This document shows positions 35,045 to 44,815 of a DNA stretch of 64,000 bases, one piece after another. The notes under the pieces are model-generated. The model had not been told where the DNA came from. It worked only from the letters and a program-made list of their open reading frames with translations, and did no database searches. Every line of letters begins with the position of its first letter. Positions within the stretch are counted from its first letter, which is position 1. Origin of the DNA: Marinoscillum sp040218045 (GTDB taxonomy: Bacteria; Bacteroidota; Bacteroidia; Cytophagales; Cyclobacteriaceae); the NCBI GenBank assembly GCA_040218045.1, contig JAVJQA010000014.1, forward strand, positions 1 through 64,000, in the 5' to 3' direction. The position numbers and the translations under genes were made by a program.

Positions 35045-37003
35045 ATGGAACAAGAAAAGTCATTAGGTAAAGGAGACTATTCAGCTGGTAATATTCAGGT
35101 ACTGGAGGGACTGGAAGCAGTAAGAAAAAGACCAGCCATGTACATCGGTGATGTAGGAGTCAAAGGACTGCACCACCTTGTATGGGAAGTAGTAGACAAC
35201 TCTATCGATGAGGCACTTGCCGGATATTGTGATACGATCAACGTAGAAATCAATAAAGACAACTCAATCACCGTATCGGACAATGGCCGGGGTATACCTA
35301 CTGACATCCATGAAAAGCAAAAAAAGTCAGCACTGGAAGTAGTAATGACGGTACTTCATGCTGGTGGGAAGTTTGATAAAGACACCTACAAAGTATCAGG
35401 TGGACTTCACGGCGTAGGTGTATCATGTGTAAACGCCCTTTCCACTCATTTGAAAGCAACCGTCCATAGAAACGGGATCATTTTCGAACAGGAATACGAA
35501 CGCGGAATTCCAATGTATCCGGTCAAGGAAATCGGCAAGACGGATAAGACTGGTACAATTGTTCAGTTCAAACCGGACCTTGACATTTTCAATGTTGGGG
35601 AATATAAGTACGAGACTGTAGCATCCAGATTAAGAGAACTTTCATTCCTGAATGCAGGGATCACACTCAATCTGGTAGATCACAGAGAACAGGACGATAA
35701 TGGCAATGATATTTCGGACTCTTTCCACTCAGTGGGTGGTCTTAAAGAATTTGTTCTTTATCTGGATAGCACAAGGGAAAAACTGATTCCTGAGCCAATT
35801 CATATCAGCAACGAAAATGGTGAAATCCCGGTTGAAGTTGCATTGAGCTACAATACTTCATATTCGGAGAACGTGGTATCTTATGTGAACAATATCAATA
35901 CGATAGAGGGTGGTACTCACGTAGCAGGGTTTCGTAGAGCATTAACGAGGACACTGAAATCTTACGCAGACAAATCAGGTCTTCTGGAAAAAGCAAAGGT
36001 AGAAATTACCGGAGATGACTTCCGCGAAGGGCTCACTGGAATTATTTCCATCAAAGTGCAGGAACCACAGTTTGAAGGCCAAACCAAAACGAAACTCGGT
36101 AACTCTGAAGCCATGGGTGCAGTAGATACAAGCTTGAGTGAAGCCTTATTTATCTACTTGGAAGAACATCCTAAGGAAGCCAAACAAATCATTTCAAAAG
36201 TAGTGTTGGCGGCTCAGGCACGCCAGGCTGCAAGGAAAGCTCGTGAAATGGTCCAGCGTAAAAATGTACTATCAGGTACAGGCTTGCCTGGTAAACTGGC
36301 TGACTGCAGTGATAAAGATCCACATAATTGCGAAATCTACCTGGTTGAGGGTGACTCAGCAGGTGGTTCTGCCAAGCAAGGGCGAGATCGTAAGTTTCAG
36401 GCCATACTTCCACTTAGGGGTAAAATCCTCAATGTAGAAAAAGCCCAGGAACACAAAATCTACGATAATGAAGAAATCAAAAATATCATTACGGCACTTG
36501 GGGTTCAGTTTGGTAAGGAAGATGACGCCAAAGCTCTAAACACTGACCGATTACGATATCATAAGATTATCATCATGACGGATGCGGATATCGACGGTAG
36601 TCACATTAGAACTTTGATCCTAACGTTCTTTTTCAGGTATATGAGAGAGCTTATTGAAAATGGCTACCTATATATTGCGTTACCACCTTTGTACTTAATC
36701 AAGAAAGGCAAGCAAGAAAAATACGCATGGACTGAAGATGACAGAGTTAGGATAATCAAAGAAATAGCTCCTGAAGGTAAAGAAGACAGTGTTGGGGTTC
36801 AGCGTTACAAAGGTCTTGGAGAAATGAATCCTGAACAGTTGTGGACAACAACAATGGATCCGGAAACTAGAGGTTTGAAACAAGTCTCCATTGATTCCGC
36901 TGCAGAAGCAGATCACTTGTTCTCAATGTTGATGGGTGACGAGGTGGCTCCACGCCGTGACTTCATCGAGAAGAATGCAAAGTATGCCAAAGTTGATGTC
37001 TAA
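35045..37003 (+). CDS. gyrB: DNA gyrase subunit B
   Basis: The 652-residue protein is the full GyrB: GHKL ATPase (VVDNSIDEALAG, TVSDNGRGIP, GGLHGVGVSCVNALS), transducer domain, TOPRIM domain (EIYLVEGDSAGGSAKQGRDR, MTDADIDGSHIRTL) and the GyrA-binding tail with QRYKGLGEMNPEQLW. The PLRGKILNVEKA motif favours GyrB over ParE. It introduces negative supercoils with GyrA, which is not in this window. The ATG at 35045 (MEQEKSL) is chosen over a TTG at 35024 that lies inside the promoter box. It is a single gene whose stop overlaps a small convergent ORF. Confidence 0.96.
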   Translation: MEQEKSLGKGDYSAGNIQVLEGLEAVRKRPAMYIGDVGVKGLHHLVWEVVDNSIDEALAGYCDTINVEINKDNSITVSDNGRGIPTDIHEKQKKSALEVVMTVLHAGGKFDKDTYKVSGGLHGVGVSCVNALSTHLKATVHRNGIIFEQEYERGIPMYPVKEIGKTDKTGTIVQFKPDLDIFNVGEYKYETVASRLRELSFLNAGITLNLVDHREQDDNGNDISDSFHSVGGLKEFVLYLDSTREKLIPEPIHISNENGEIPVEVALSYNTSYSENVVSYVNNINTIEGGTHVAGFRRALTRTLKSYADKSGLLEKAKVEITGDDFREGLTGIISIKVQEPQFEGQTKTKLGNSEAMGAVDTSLSEALFIYLEEHPKEAKQIISKVVLAAQARQAARKAREMVQRKNVLSGTGLPGKLADCSDKDPHNCEIYLVEGDSAGGSAKQGRDRKFQAILPLRGKILNVEKAQEHKIYDNEEIKNIITALGVQFGKEDDAKALNTDRLRYHKIIIMTDADIDGSHIRTLILTFFFRYMRELIENGYLYIALPPLYLIKKGKQEKYAWTEDDRVRIIKEIAPEGKEDSVGVQRYKGLGEMNPEQLWTTTMDPETRGLKQVSIDSAAEADHLFSMLMGDEVAPRRDFIEKNAKYAKVDV

Positions 37004-37140
37004 TATCGACCCGACTTAAATGATCCAATGATTAATTGGTAGATGGCCTGCATAAATTTCCAAATCATTGCGAATGAAAATAACAGTGCGGAACCAAGTG
37101 CCAGGATAATCAATAGTACAAATTCAAATAGCTTGTCCAT
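37000..37140 (-). CDS. Small predicted membrane protein (46 residues)
   Basis: This short frame reads MDKLFEFVLLIILALGS..., one strongly hydrophobic segment (residues 5-27) followed by an amphipathic helix and a basic tail ending KSGRY. AAAAGG lies 5 bases before the ATG, a good ribosome site for this group. The stop overlaps the gyrB stop by 4 bases in convergent orientation. The hydrophobic, well-ordered composition argues for a real gene that is easy to miss because of its size. Function unknown. Confidence 0.5.
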   Translation of the reverse strand: MDKLFEFVLLIILALGSALLFSFAMIWKFMQAIYQLIIGSFKSGRY

Positions 37141-37215
37141 AACCTTTTAAATAGTTCTAATAAATAAAGCGTAAAATTTGCACTTTGTTTAAAATTTCGT
37201 ACAAAAGTTATCCAC

Positions 37216-39102
37216 ATGAAATATAATTTTGCGAAGTATTCAATATTCCTCCTGATTCTTTTCCTTTTTTGTAATACTTCGATAGCTCATGACTATTGGC
37301 AGCAACGGGTCGAGTATAGCATGTCGATCGATTTTGATGTGAAATCACATCAATACACAGGAACGCAATCATTGAAGTACTTCAACAATTCTTCAGACAC
37401 CCTATACAACGTCTACTATCATCTCTACTTCAATGCCTTTCAACCAAATAGCATGATGGATATGAGAAGCAGATCCATTGAAGATCCAGACCCAAGAGTG
37501 TTGGACCGGATTTCTAAATTGAGTCCTGAAGAGATCGGTTACTTAAAGGTTGATGAACTCACACAAAATGGAAAAGCGCTTACCTATGAAGTGTCGCAAA
37601 CCGTACTCGAAGTAAAGCTTGCAGAGCCGATCCTGCCGGGTGCTACTGAGACCTTTGAAATGACATTTAATGGTCAGGTGCCAATCCAGATTCGAAGAAG
37701 TGGGCGATTCAACCTGGAGGGTGTGGATTATTCCATGGCCCAGTGGTTCCCAAAAATGGCCGAATACGACGAAATGGGTTGGCATACCACTCCTTATGTT
37801 GGAAGAGAATTTTATGCTCCCTGGGGAGATTATGATGTGAAGATCACCATCAATAAGGATTGGGTAATTGCTGGAACTGGTGTACTTCAGAATCCAAATG
37901 AAATAGGATATGGATATGAAGACGAGGGGATAAAAGTAAAACGAAAAGGAAAAACCCTAACCTGGCATTTCAACGCAGAGAATGTTCATGATTTTGTTTG
38001 GGCAGCTGACCCTGATTACAAGCAGGTGACTGCACAAGTACCCAATGGCCCGTTGCTCAGGTTTTTCTTCATCCCCGGAGAAGAAACCAAATTATGGGAA
38101 ACGGCACTGCCGGCCATCACCGTAGAGGCTGTGCAGTATATGGAAAAAAACTTTGGGAAGTATGGTTGGCCCCAGTATTCAATCATTCAGGGAGGTGATG
38201 GTGGTATGGAATACCCGATGGCTACACTTATTGCGAATAAAAAAATAAGTGGAGCAAGAAATTTGAGTTCACTTGTAGGTGTAACCATTCATGAAATGAT
38301 GCATAGCTGGTACCAGGGGATGCTGGCCACCAACGAGAGTTTCTATCCATGGATGGATGAAGGATTTACCTCCTATGCGGAAAATCGCACTTCTAATGCC
38401 ATTGCTCACCAGCCTGAGCGCAATCCAATGGCCGGGAGCTATCGCTCTTATTTAAACTGGGTAAATACCGGTAGTGAAGAAGCTATTTCTACTCACGCAG
38501 ATCATTATACCACGAATAAGGCTTATTCAGTAGGTTCTTATACTAAAGGAGCCATATCCCTTGAGCAATTGGGATATATCATCGGAGATGAGGCCAGAGA
38601 TAGAGGATTACTGAGATACCACAAAGAATGGGCATTTAAACACCCAGATCTAAATGACTTCATCAGGGTAATGGAAAAGACTTCAGGAATAGAGTTGGAT
38701 TGGTACTACGAATACTGGGTAAATACTACCAAAACCATAGATTATTCCATTGACAGCCTGAGCGCTACCGCTAATAGCACTCTAATCTCGCTCTCAAAGG
38801 TTGGCTTAATCCCAATGCCTATAGATCTGGTAGTCACAAGAACCAATGGAGATAAGGTAGCTTATTACATCCCTTTAACAATAATGCGGGGAGAAAAACC
38901 TAATGAGTCCGGACTAGTACGAACTCTTGGCTCAGATTGGCCATGGACTCACCCAACCTATGAATTGAAAGTGAATATCCCAATGGATCAAATACAAAGT
39001 GTGGAAATTGATCCGTCCTACAGAATGGCAGACGTCAACAGGAAGAACAATACTTATAAGTCCGAATCTTCATCAAGAGAGGACTCAGACTCACAGGAAT
39101 AG
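37216..39102 (+). CDS. M1-family zinc metallopeptidase, exported
   Basis: The 628-residue protein has a signal peptide, an N-terminal beta-saddle domain, and the gluzincin core H359-E360-M-M-H363 with the third ligand E382 in MDEGF. The exopeptidase-style motif appears as GGDGGMEYPM rather than GAMEN, which is the usual form in this Bacteroidota branch. It should remove amino acids from peptides in the periplasm or outside. The last 20 residues are Ser/Asp/Glu rich. A perfect DnaA box overlaps the start codon (37208-37216). A bidirectional terminator follows. Confidence 0.87.
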   Translation: MKYNFAKYSIFLLILFLFCNTSIAHDYWQQRVEYSMSIDFDVKSHQYTGTQSLKYFNNSSDTLYNVYYHLYFNAFQPNSMMDMRSRSIEDPDPRVLDRISKLSPEEIGYLKVDELTQNGKALTYEVSQTVLEVKLAEPILPGATETFEMTFNGQVPIQIRRSGRFNLEGVDYSMAQWFPKMAEYDEMGWHTTPYVGREFYAPWGDYDVKITINKDWVIAGTGVLQNPNEIGYGYEDEGIKVKRKGKTLTWHFNAENVHDFVWAADPDYKQVTAQVPNGPLLRFFFIPGEETKLWETALPAITVEAVQYMEKNFGKYGWPQYSIIQGGDGGMEYPMATLIANKKISGARNLSSLVGVTIHEMMHSWYQGMLATNESFYPWMDEGFTSYAENRTSNAIAHQPERNPMAGSYRSYLNWVNTGSEEAISTHADHYTTNKAYSVGSYTKGAISLEQLGYIIGDEARDRGLLRYHKEWAFKHPDLNDFIRVMEKTSGIELDWYYEYWVNTTKTIDYSIDSLSATANSTLISLSKVGLIPMPIDLVVTRTNGDKVAYYIPLTIMRGEKPNESGLVRTLGSDWPWTHPTYELKVNIPMDQIQSVEIDPSYRMADVNRKNNTYKSESSSREDSDSQE

Positions 39103-39118
39103 CTATTATCTAATATTA

Positions 39119-39151
39119 ATAAAGGGGTTACATTCAAGTGTTCCCCTTTAT
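39119..39151. terminator. Bidirectional terminator
   Basis: ATAAAGGGG (39119-39127) pairs perfectly with CCCCTTTAT (39143-39151), with ATTTT after it on the plus strand and an AT-rich tail on the minus strand. It lies between the convergent M1 peptidase and DUF1573 genes. Confidence 0.7.
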
Positions 39152-39161
39152 ATTTTCCATT

Positions 39162-40247
39162 CTATTCAGACACATCTGCCTTGATACTAATCATCTGACT
39201 GGAGGCAGTTGGGTCATTTGTAAACACAGTCACTGTTTTATATTGTCTGCCTCTCCTACCCGATGTATCAAAACTAACTTCAAGCTCAATATCCTCGCCA
39301 GGAGCGATAACTTTCTTTTCAGGTTTTCCTACTGCACATCCACAGTTGGATTTTATTTTTCTGATTTCCAGGTCTTGCTTTCCTGAATTAGTCATCGTGA
39401 AGGTTCCCACCACTTTGTTTCCACTATTTACTTTTCCAAAGTCCATTTGTGTTTTATCAAATACAAGTCTTGGCGCTTTGGCTAGCTGTTCTGCTGTCAT
39501 TGGTGCAAAATACTCTTCAACAGTAGCTATCACATGGAATTCCTTCGCGGAATCAACTGGCTCAGAAGTGTACAACACCACATTATCTGTTACAAACCCC
39601 AAATCATCCTTGGCCTTGGCATCATAAGTTAGGCTGACCACTCCCATTGTTTGCGGCTCAAGAATCTCGGGTACAAACGAAACATCAATAAAATCCGGAA
39701 TATTTGAAAGAGACTTCTTCCAGTTGATCACTGTATCACTATCGTTATAGACATCAAAGTTTTGGATAACAGGTTCATTATTGGTTATTCTACCCATGTT
39801 GAATGCTTTGTATTTGACACGCAAAGCTCCCATAACGGTTGGTAACTCGTCTTCCACTGTTTTGGGCTTTGGGTGTACTAAACCCTCAATAAAAACTGAT
39901 TTATCAAGCGATTTTCCACCAACAGTATATCCTATACTTAAGGATTTTTTAAATTTCCCCGGTCTGTTCAGCGGATTGTACTCTGCAGTAACGAACCCAG
40001 AATCACCAGGAGCGATAGCTTCTTTAGTCCAGGCAGGTGTGGTACATCCACACGATGCATTCACTTCACTGATCAACACTGAATCCTTTGTACTGTTCAC
40101 AAAATCAAAAGAATAGGTGACCGGGCCATCCTCTTCTTTGATTTCACCAAAATCATGAGTTTCCTTAGAAAAATCAATGTCCTGAGCACTCAAGCCCTGG
40201 AAGCCCAACAGCGCAACCGCTATTAATACAGATCCAACTTTCATCAT
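39162..40247 (-). CDS. Exported protein with two DUF1573 domains
   Basis: The ATG at 40247 gives a clean signal (MMKVGSVLIAVALLGFQGLSAQ); upstream in-frame starts at 40298 and 40283 only add charged residues. The mature part has an N-terminal DUF1573 (FGEIKEEDGPVTYSFDF, VNASCGCTTPAW) and a C-terminal one (MDFGKVNSGNKVVGTF, IKSNCGCAVGKP), separated by an Ig-like region. Each DUF1573 has the CGC pair. These ASPM/SPD-2/Hydin-like beta domains are common in Bacteroidota exported proteins, with no settled function. It is divergent from trpS. Confidence 0.82.
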   Translation of the reverse strand: MMKVGSVLIAVALLGFQGLSAQDIDFSKETHDFGEIKEEDGPVTYSFDFVNSTKDSVLISEVNASCGCTTPAWTKEAIAPGDSGFVTAEYNPLNRPGKFKKSLSIGYTVGGKSLDKSVFIEGLVHPKPKTVEDELPTVMGALRVKYKAFNMGRITNNEPVIQNFDVYNDSDTVINWKKSLSNIPDFIDVSFVPEILEPQTMGVVSLTYDAKAKDDLGFVTDNVVLYTSEPVDSAKEFHVIATVEEYFAPMTAEQLAKAPRLVFDKTQMDFGKVNSGNKVVGTFTMTNSGKQDLEIRKIKSNCGCAVGKPEKKVIAPGEDIELEVSFDTSGRRGRQYKTVTVFTNDPTASSQMISIKADVSE

Positions 40248-40304
40248 TTTATTCAAAGTATTTTTTACATCCACCCTGTGCATCGCACAAAGATTCAAAT
40301 TATT

Positions 40305-40312
40305 TAGGTTTG
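40305..40312 (+). promoter_or_regulatory. -7 promoter box of trpS
   Basis: TAGGTTTG is an exact TAnnTTTG match ending 15 bases before the ATG at 40328. It covers the alternative ATG at 40310 and so supports the later start. Confidence 0.45.
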
Positions 40313-40327
40313 CACAAAAAAATACAA

Positions 40328-41296
40328 ATGGCCAGAATACTCACAGGAATACAAAGTTCCGGTAAACCCCATCTAGGTAACCTATTAGGAGCCATTTTGC
40401 CTGCAATTGAGCTCTCAAAGGATGAAAAGAATGAGTCCTTCTTTTTTATTGCTGACTTACATTCTCTTACCACCATCAAAGATGCCCAAACAAGAGTTGA
40501 AAACATAAACTCTGTCGCTGCTGCCTGGATTGCCTGTGGCTTTGATACCGAGAAAAACCTTTTCTACAGGCAGTCAAAGGTACCTGCTGTTTGTGAACTA
40601 ACATGGTATCTCAGTTGTTACACGCCATTCCCTATGCTGGCCAATGCCCATTCCTTCAAGGATAAATCAGACCGTCTCTCTGACGTCAATGCAGGACTCT
40701 TCACTTATCCCGTGCTCATGACTGCAGATATCTTATTGTATGATGCAAACATTGTACCGGTCGGAAAAGATCAAAAGCAGCATCTTGAAATGGCCCGTGA
40801 CATTGCTTCCAGCTTTAACCATCAATATGGAGACACTTTTGTGCTTCCTGATGCCAAAATTGATGAGAGCCTCATGACCATACCAGGCACAGATGGTCAG
40901 AAGATGAGCAAATCTTATGGAAATATTATCGATATTTTCCTTCCAGACAAAAAGCTCCGGAAGAATGTAATGGCAATTGTGACTGATAGCACACCCCTTG
41001 AAGAGCCAAAAGACCCGGATATCTGCAATGTTTTTAATATTTATAAAACTTTAGCTACTTCTGATCAGACTCAGGAAATGCGCACCAACTATACTGGTGG
41101 CAACTATGGGTATGGTCATGCCAAGCAAGCACTTTATGAACTGATCATAGATCGGTTTAAAGAAGAGCGCGAAAAATATGATTACTACATGGAGAACTTA
41201 ACAGAACTGGAAGCTAAACTTCAGGCTGGAGAGCAGCGTGCTGCAGCAATCGCAGAAGGGGTATTGGATCGGGTAAGAGCTAAACTAGGCTTCTAA
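40328..41296 (+). CDS. trpS: Tryptophanyl-tRNA synthetase
   Basis: The 322-residue class I synthetase starts MARILTGIQSSGKPHLGN, where PHLGN is the HIGH motif, and has PGTDGQKMSKSYGN with the KMSKS loop. Length is normal for bacterial TrpRS. It charges tRNA-Trp with tryptophan and ATP. The start at 40328 fits the family N-terminus. Its stop overlaps the convergent gene that ends at 41285 by 12 bases. Confidence 0.96.
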   Translation: MARILTGIQSSGKPHLGNLLGAILPAIELSKDEKNESFFFIADLHSLTTIKDAQTRVENINSVAAAWIACGFDTEKNLFYRQSKVPAVCELTWYLSCYTPFPMLANAHSFKDKSDRLSDVNAGLFTYPVLMTADILLYDANIVPVGKDQKQHLEMARDIASSFNHQYGDTFVLPDAKIDESLMTIPGTDGQKMSKSYGNIIDIFLPDKKLRKNVMAIVTDSTPLEEPKDPDICNVFNIYKTLATSDQTQEMRTNYTGGNYGYGHAKQALYELIIDRFKEEREKYDYYMENLTELEAKLQAGEQRAAAIAEGVLDRVRAKLGF

Positions 41297-41716
41297 AGGT
41301 TGACGAGCAACCCAGACAATCTCCTTGAAAGATTCTTTAACTCCCTGAAGAACTAACCTGGTGGGCCCTGGCACAAGTACCAACCTGGCATTGATCCCTG
41401 GAAAATCATCAGCTTCAACGGCAATTCCTTCATTTTGATCTACGTCAAACTCATTCTCCCCCCTGTCACTTACCACATATCGTCCGGCAAAATAGGCAAT
41501 CGGTTTAAGTACCTCATTGTCTGGACAAAACTCATCATGAACATTAAACAAAGCTTCCTCGATATAGGAACCAAACTCATATTGGAATTCCTGCTCAAGC
41601 TCTCTAAGCTCATTTTTTAAATCCTGAGAATGTTGATCACTCTTGGCATATTGAAAGAGCTCGTTTTTCTTTTCTGCAATTTGAACAAAAGCCTGATTAA
41701 GATTTTTTATATTCAT
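41285..41716 (-). CDS. Conserved hypothetical protein
   Basis: The ATG at 41716 is chosen (MNIKNLNQAF); an upstream in-frame ATG at 41755 would add 13 residues. The 143-residue product has an N-terminal coiled coil (about 1-60) and a C-terminal mixed domain with GRYVVSDRGENEFDVDQNEGI and RLVLVPGPTRLVLQGV. No signal peptide or TM. I do not recognise the family. It overlaps the trpS stop in convergent orientation. A perfect palindrome AACTTTGCAAAGTT lies at 41754-41767 upstream of it. Confidence 0.6.
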   Translation of the reverse strand: MNIKNLNQAFVQIAEKKNELFQYAKSDQHSQDLKNELRELEQEFQYEFGSYIEEALFNVHDEFCPDNEVLKPIAYFAGRYVVSDRGENEFDVDQNEGIAVEADDFPGINARLVLVPGPTRLVLQGVKESFKEIVWVARQPLEA

Positions 41717-41861
41717 GGCATCTTTAAATTTGCGATAATATCTAACTGAATTCAACTTTGCAAAGTTTAAAATATTATAAATAATTATACCATTAAATTA
41801 TAAATATTCTATTGTAAGCATAGAATAAACCTCCTATATTAACAAAATCTTAATATAAAGA

Positions 41862-43586
41862 ATGGAAGTAGTAGATAAAGCCCAAAAATGGCTTGATAGC
41901 CAAAAAGTAGATAATGAAACTAAGAACGCGATTTCTGAAATGATTAATTCTTCAGATCAGAGCGAATTGACAGAATGTTTCTATAGAGATCTCGAATTTG
42001 GAACAGGTGGACTAAGAGGAATCATGGGGTATGGGTCTAACAGGATGAACAAGTACACTGTGGGAATGGCCACTCAGGGCCTTGCCAATTATCTGAACCA
42101 AAACTTTGACGGTCAGGAGATCAGCGTGGCAATAGCGTATGACAGCAGAAACAACAGCCGGTTTTTTGCAGAAACAACTGCAGCAGTTTTTTCAGCCAAT
42201 GATATCAAGGTTTTTCTTTTTGAAGATTTAAGACCTACACCAGAATTGTCCTTTGCCATCAGGCATCTTGGTTGCAAAAGTGGTGTGGTGCTCACTGCCT
42301 CACACAATCCAAAAGAATACAACGGATACAAAGCTTACTGGGATGACGGTGCGCAATTGATCCCTCCACATGATAAAAATGTAATCAATGAAGTAGCTAA
42401 AATTGCATCGATAGATGAGGTGAAATTTGACGCCAATGAAATGCTCATCCAAACCATTGGCAAAGAAGTGGACGAAGTTTATTTGGATATGATCCAGTCT
42501 CTGTCATTGTCACCAGACATTATTAAGCAGCAAAAGGATTTAAAAATAGTCTTCAGTGGAATCCACGGAACAGGTTCCACACTTGTGCCTACAATTCTTC
42601 GAAAACTAGGATTTGAAAATGTGACCGACGTTGAGGAACAGTCCAAACCCGATGGCAACTTCCCAACAGTCGTTTACCCTAACCCAGAAGAGGCTGAGGC
42701 ACTTAGCCTTGCACTTAAGAAAGCCAAAGAGATTGATGCTGACTTGGTGATGGCTACTGATCCAGACTCAGACCGAGTGGGGATTGCTGTTAAAAATGAC
42801 AAAGGAGCATTCCAACTATTGAATGGAAATCAGACAGGCACTTTGCTTCTCTATTACCTTTTGAGAAAATGGAGCGAGAGTGGAAAAATAGATGGGACTC
42901 AATATGTAGTGAAAACTATAGTGACGACAGACCTCATTGAGCGTATCGCCAATAAGTTTGGAGTGAAGCTGTACAACACTCTAACAGGATTTAAATATAT
43001 CGCTGAAGTAATTAGGGAATTAGAAGGAAAAGAACAGTTTATAGGAGGTGGCGAAGAAAGCTACGGTTACCTGATAGGAGACTCGGTTCGTGACAAAGAT
43101 GCAATTTCCTCTTGTGCAATGATTGCTGAAATGACCGCTTGGGCTAACTCTGAGAACACAACTTTATATGAATTACTGAAAACAATTCATCATGAATTTG
43201 GCCTATTTCAGGAATCTCTCACTTCAATAACTAAGAAGGGCAAGTCCGGTGCGGAAGAAATCACAAAAATGATGGTAGGCTACCGGGAAGACCCACCAAA
43301 AATTTTGGCAGGATCACCGGTGACGACCTTAATTGATTACAAATCCGGAGAAAGTACGGATCTAAAAAGTGGAAATAGAACTAAAATTGACTTCCCTTCT
43401 TCGAATGTTTTACAATTTATCACAGAAGACGGAAGTAAAATTTCTGTAAGGCCATCAGGTACAGAACCGAAGATAAAGTTCTATTTTTCAGTGAATACTA
43501 ATTTGGAATCTTTGGATCAATATGATGCAATAGTGAGTAAATTGAGAGAAAAGACAAATAAAATTACGGAAGACCTTGGTTTATAA
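41862..43586 (+). CDS. Phospho-sugar mutase (phosphoglucomutase/phosphomannomutase)
   Basis: The 574-residue alpha-D-phosphohexomutase has the phosphoserine loop LTASHNP with Ser147, the metal loop ATDPDSDRVG, the sugar loop GGGEESYG and the phosphate loop RPSGTEPK near the C-terminus. Length and motif choice are those of the PGM type that converts glucose-1-P and glucose-6-P (or mannose equivalents). With pgi 1.2 kb downstream it links glycolysis to cell-envelope sugar nucleotides. The 145 bases upstream are very AT-rich and probably hold a strong promoter. Confidence 0.92.
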   Translation: MEVVDKAQKWLDSQKVDNETKNAISEMINSSDQSELTECFYRDLEFGTGGLRGIMGYGSNRMNKYTVGMATQGLANYLNQNFDGQEISVAIAYDSRNNSRFFAETTAAVFSANDIKVFLFEDLRPTPELSFAIRHLGCKSGVVLTASHNPKEYNGYKAYWDDGAQLIPPHDKNVINEVAKIASIDEVKFDANEMLIQTIGKEVDEVYLDMIQSLSLSPDIIKQQKDLKIVFSGIHGTGSTLVPTILRKLGFENVTDVEEQSKPDGNFPTVVYPNPEEAEALSLALKKAKEIDADLVMATDPDSDRVGIAVKNDKGAFQLLNGNQTGTLLLYYLLRKWSESGKIDGTQYVVKTIVTTDLIERIANKFGVKLYNTLTGFKYIAEVIRELEGKEQFIGGGEESYGYLIGDSVRDKDAISSCAMIAEMTAWANSENTTLYELLKTIHHEFGLFQESLTSITKKGKSGAEEITKMMVGYREDPPKILAGSPVTTLIDYKSGESTDLKSGNRTKIDFPSSNVLQFITEDGSKISVRPSGTEPKIKFYFSVNTNLESLDQYDAIVSKLREKTNKITEDLGL

Positions 43587-43638
43587 CTTTTTAGACCATG
43601 TTGCTTTAATCTTTTGATCTACTTATCTTGCATGGAAT

Positions 43639-43672
43639 TTTGAAACTGGTTCTATATATATTTATATATTTG
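43639..43672 (+). promoter_or_regulatory. Promoter of the Na/Ca antiporter gene
   Basis: TTTG at 43639-43642 and TATATTTG at 43665-43672 (exact TAnnTTTG) are 22 bases apart, close to the Bacteroidota -33/-7 spacing. The TTG start is 31 bases downstream. Confidence 0.45.
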
Positions 43673-43703
43673 ACATTGATCATTGATCTAACCTATAACC
43701 GCC

Positions 43704-44726
43704 TTGACAGTAGTTGTTAATTTATTACTTGTAGTAGTTGGATTTGTTCTCTTAATCAAGGGAGCAGATTTCTTGGTGAACGGTGCTTCATCTTTAGCCA
43801 AGCGTTTCAATGTTTCAGATATTGCCATTGGGTTGACCGTAGTGGCAATGGGAACGTCTGCTCCAGAATTAGTCGTAAACATCATTTCCGGAGCTGTGCC
43901 TACTGAAGGCGCCGATGGTGTACTAACGCATGACATTGTTTTTGGAAATATTATAGGATCCAACATTTTTAATATTTTTCTAATCCTGGGTGTTTCCAGT
44001 GTGATTTACCCACTGACTGTTCAAAAGAATGCTCTGTGGAAAGAAATCCCTTACTCACTCATTGCAACATTTATTTTCTTCGTCTTAGTCAATGACGTGT
44101 TGTTCATGGGTTCCGATACCAATACACTGAGTGTGATTGATTCAGTAATCCTACTTTCCATGTTTGCCCTTTTTCTTATCTACATTTTCATGAATCTTCA
44201 GAGAAATCCTGATGAGAGTGACCTTGTAGAGGATATAGTCATTTTCGGTAGTGTGAAAACCACTATCATGATTGTTCTGGGTATTGCAGGTTTGATCTTC
44301 GGTGGTAAAATGATCGTTGACAATGCTGTTGAAATAGCTACCATCTTCGGTGTAAGTGAAAAGCTAATAGGCCTGACCATACTTGCCGCAGGTACCTCGC
44401 TGCCTGAGTTGGCCACATCAGCTGTCGCTGCATTCCAGAAGAAATCAGATTTAGCAGTGGGTAACATCGTCGGCTCAAACATTTTCAACCTGTTATTGGT
44501 AATAGGTGCTACAGGGCTCATTCACACTCCTCTTGGTTTCCCTGTCTCCCTGAATTTGGATTTGTATTTTGTAATGGCAGGTACTTTCATGTTGTTCATC
44601 TTCATGTTCACGTTTGCCAAATACAAATTAGACAGGTCGGAAGGATTTATATACCTGTTCGGTTTCGTGTTTTACATGTACGTCCTTTTTGAAAGAGAAG
44701 GTATGGGCTTTGGCTTGTTCTTTTAA
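43704..44726 (+). CDS. Calcium/sodium antiporter (CaCA family, YrbG-like)
   Basis: The 340-residue membrane protein has the two inverted alpha repeats of the CaCA superfamily: GLTVVAMGTSAPELVVNI with GNIIGSNIFNIFLILG, and GLTILAAGTSLPELATSA with GNIVGSNIFNLLLVIG. These contain the ion-coordinating Ser, Glu and Asn. It has about ten TMs. The start is TTG: an in-frame stop at 43689 leaves no upstream ATG, and the first TM begins at once. It should export Ca2+ in exchange for Na+. Confidence 0.9.
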   Translation: MTVVVNLLLVVVGFVLLIKGADFLVNGASSLAKRFNVSDIAIGLTVVAMGTSAPELVVNIISGAVPTEGADGVLTHDIVFGNIIGSNIFNIFLILGVSSVIYPLTVQKNALWKEIPYSLIATFIFFVLVNDVLFMGSDTNTLSVIDSVILLSMFALFLIYIFMNLQRNPDESDLVEDIVIFGSVKTTIMIVLGIAGLIFGGKMIVDNAVEIATIFGVSEKLIGLTILAAGTSLPELATSAVAAFQKKSDLAVGNIVGSNIFNLLLVIGATGLIHTPLGFPVSLNLDLYFVMAGTFMLFIFMFTFAKYKLDRSEGFIYLFGFVFYMYVLFEREGMGFGLFF

Positions 44727-44815
44727 AACTTATTCGATATTATCGGTTTTTGATCCCATAGTTTATTGTAAATCTTAGAGTTTATTGCAATGTTTGCATC
44801 CAAATAAAGAATTAG

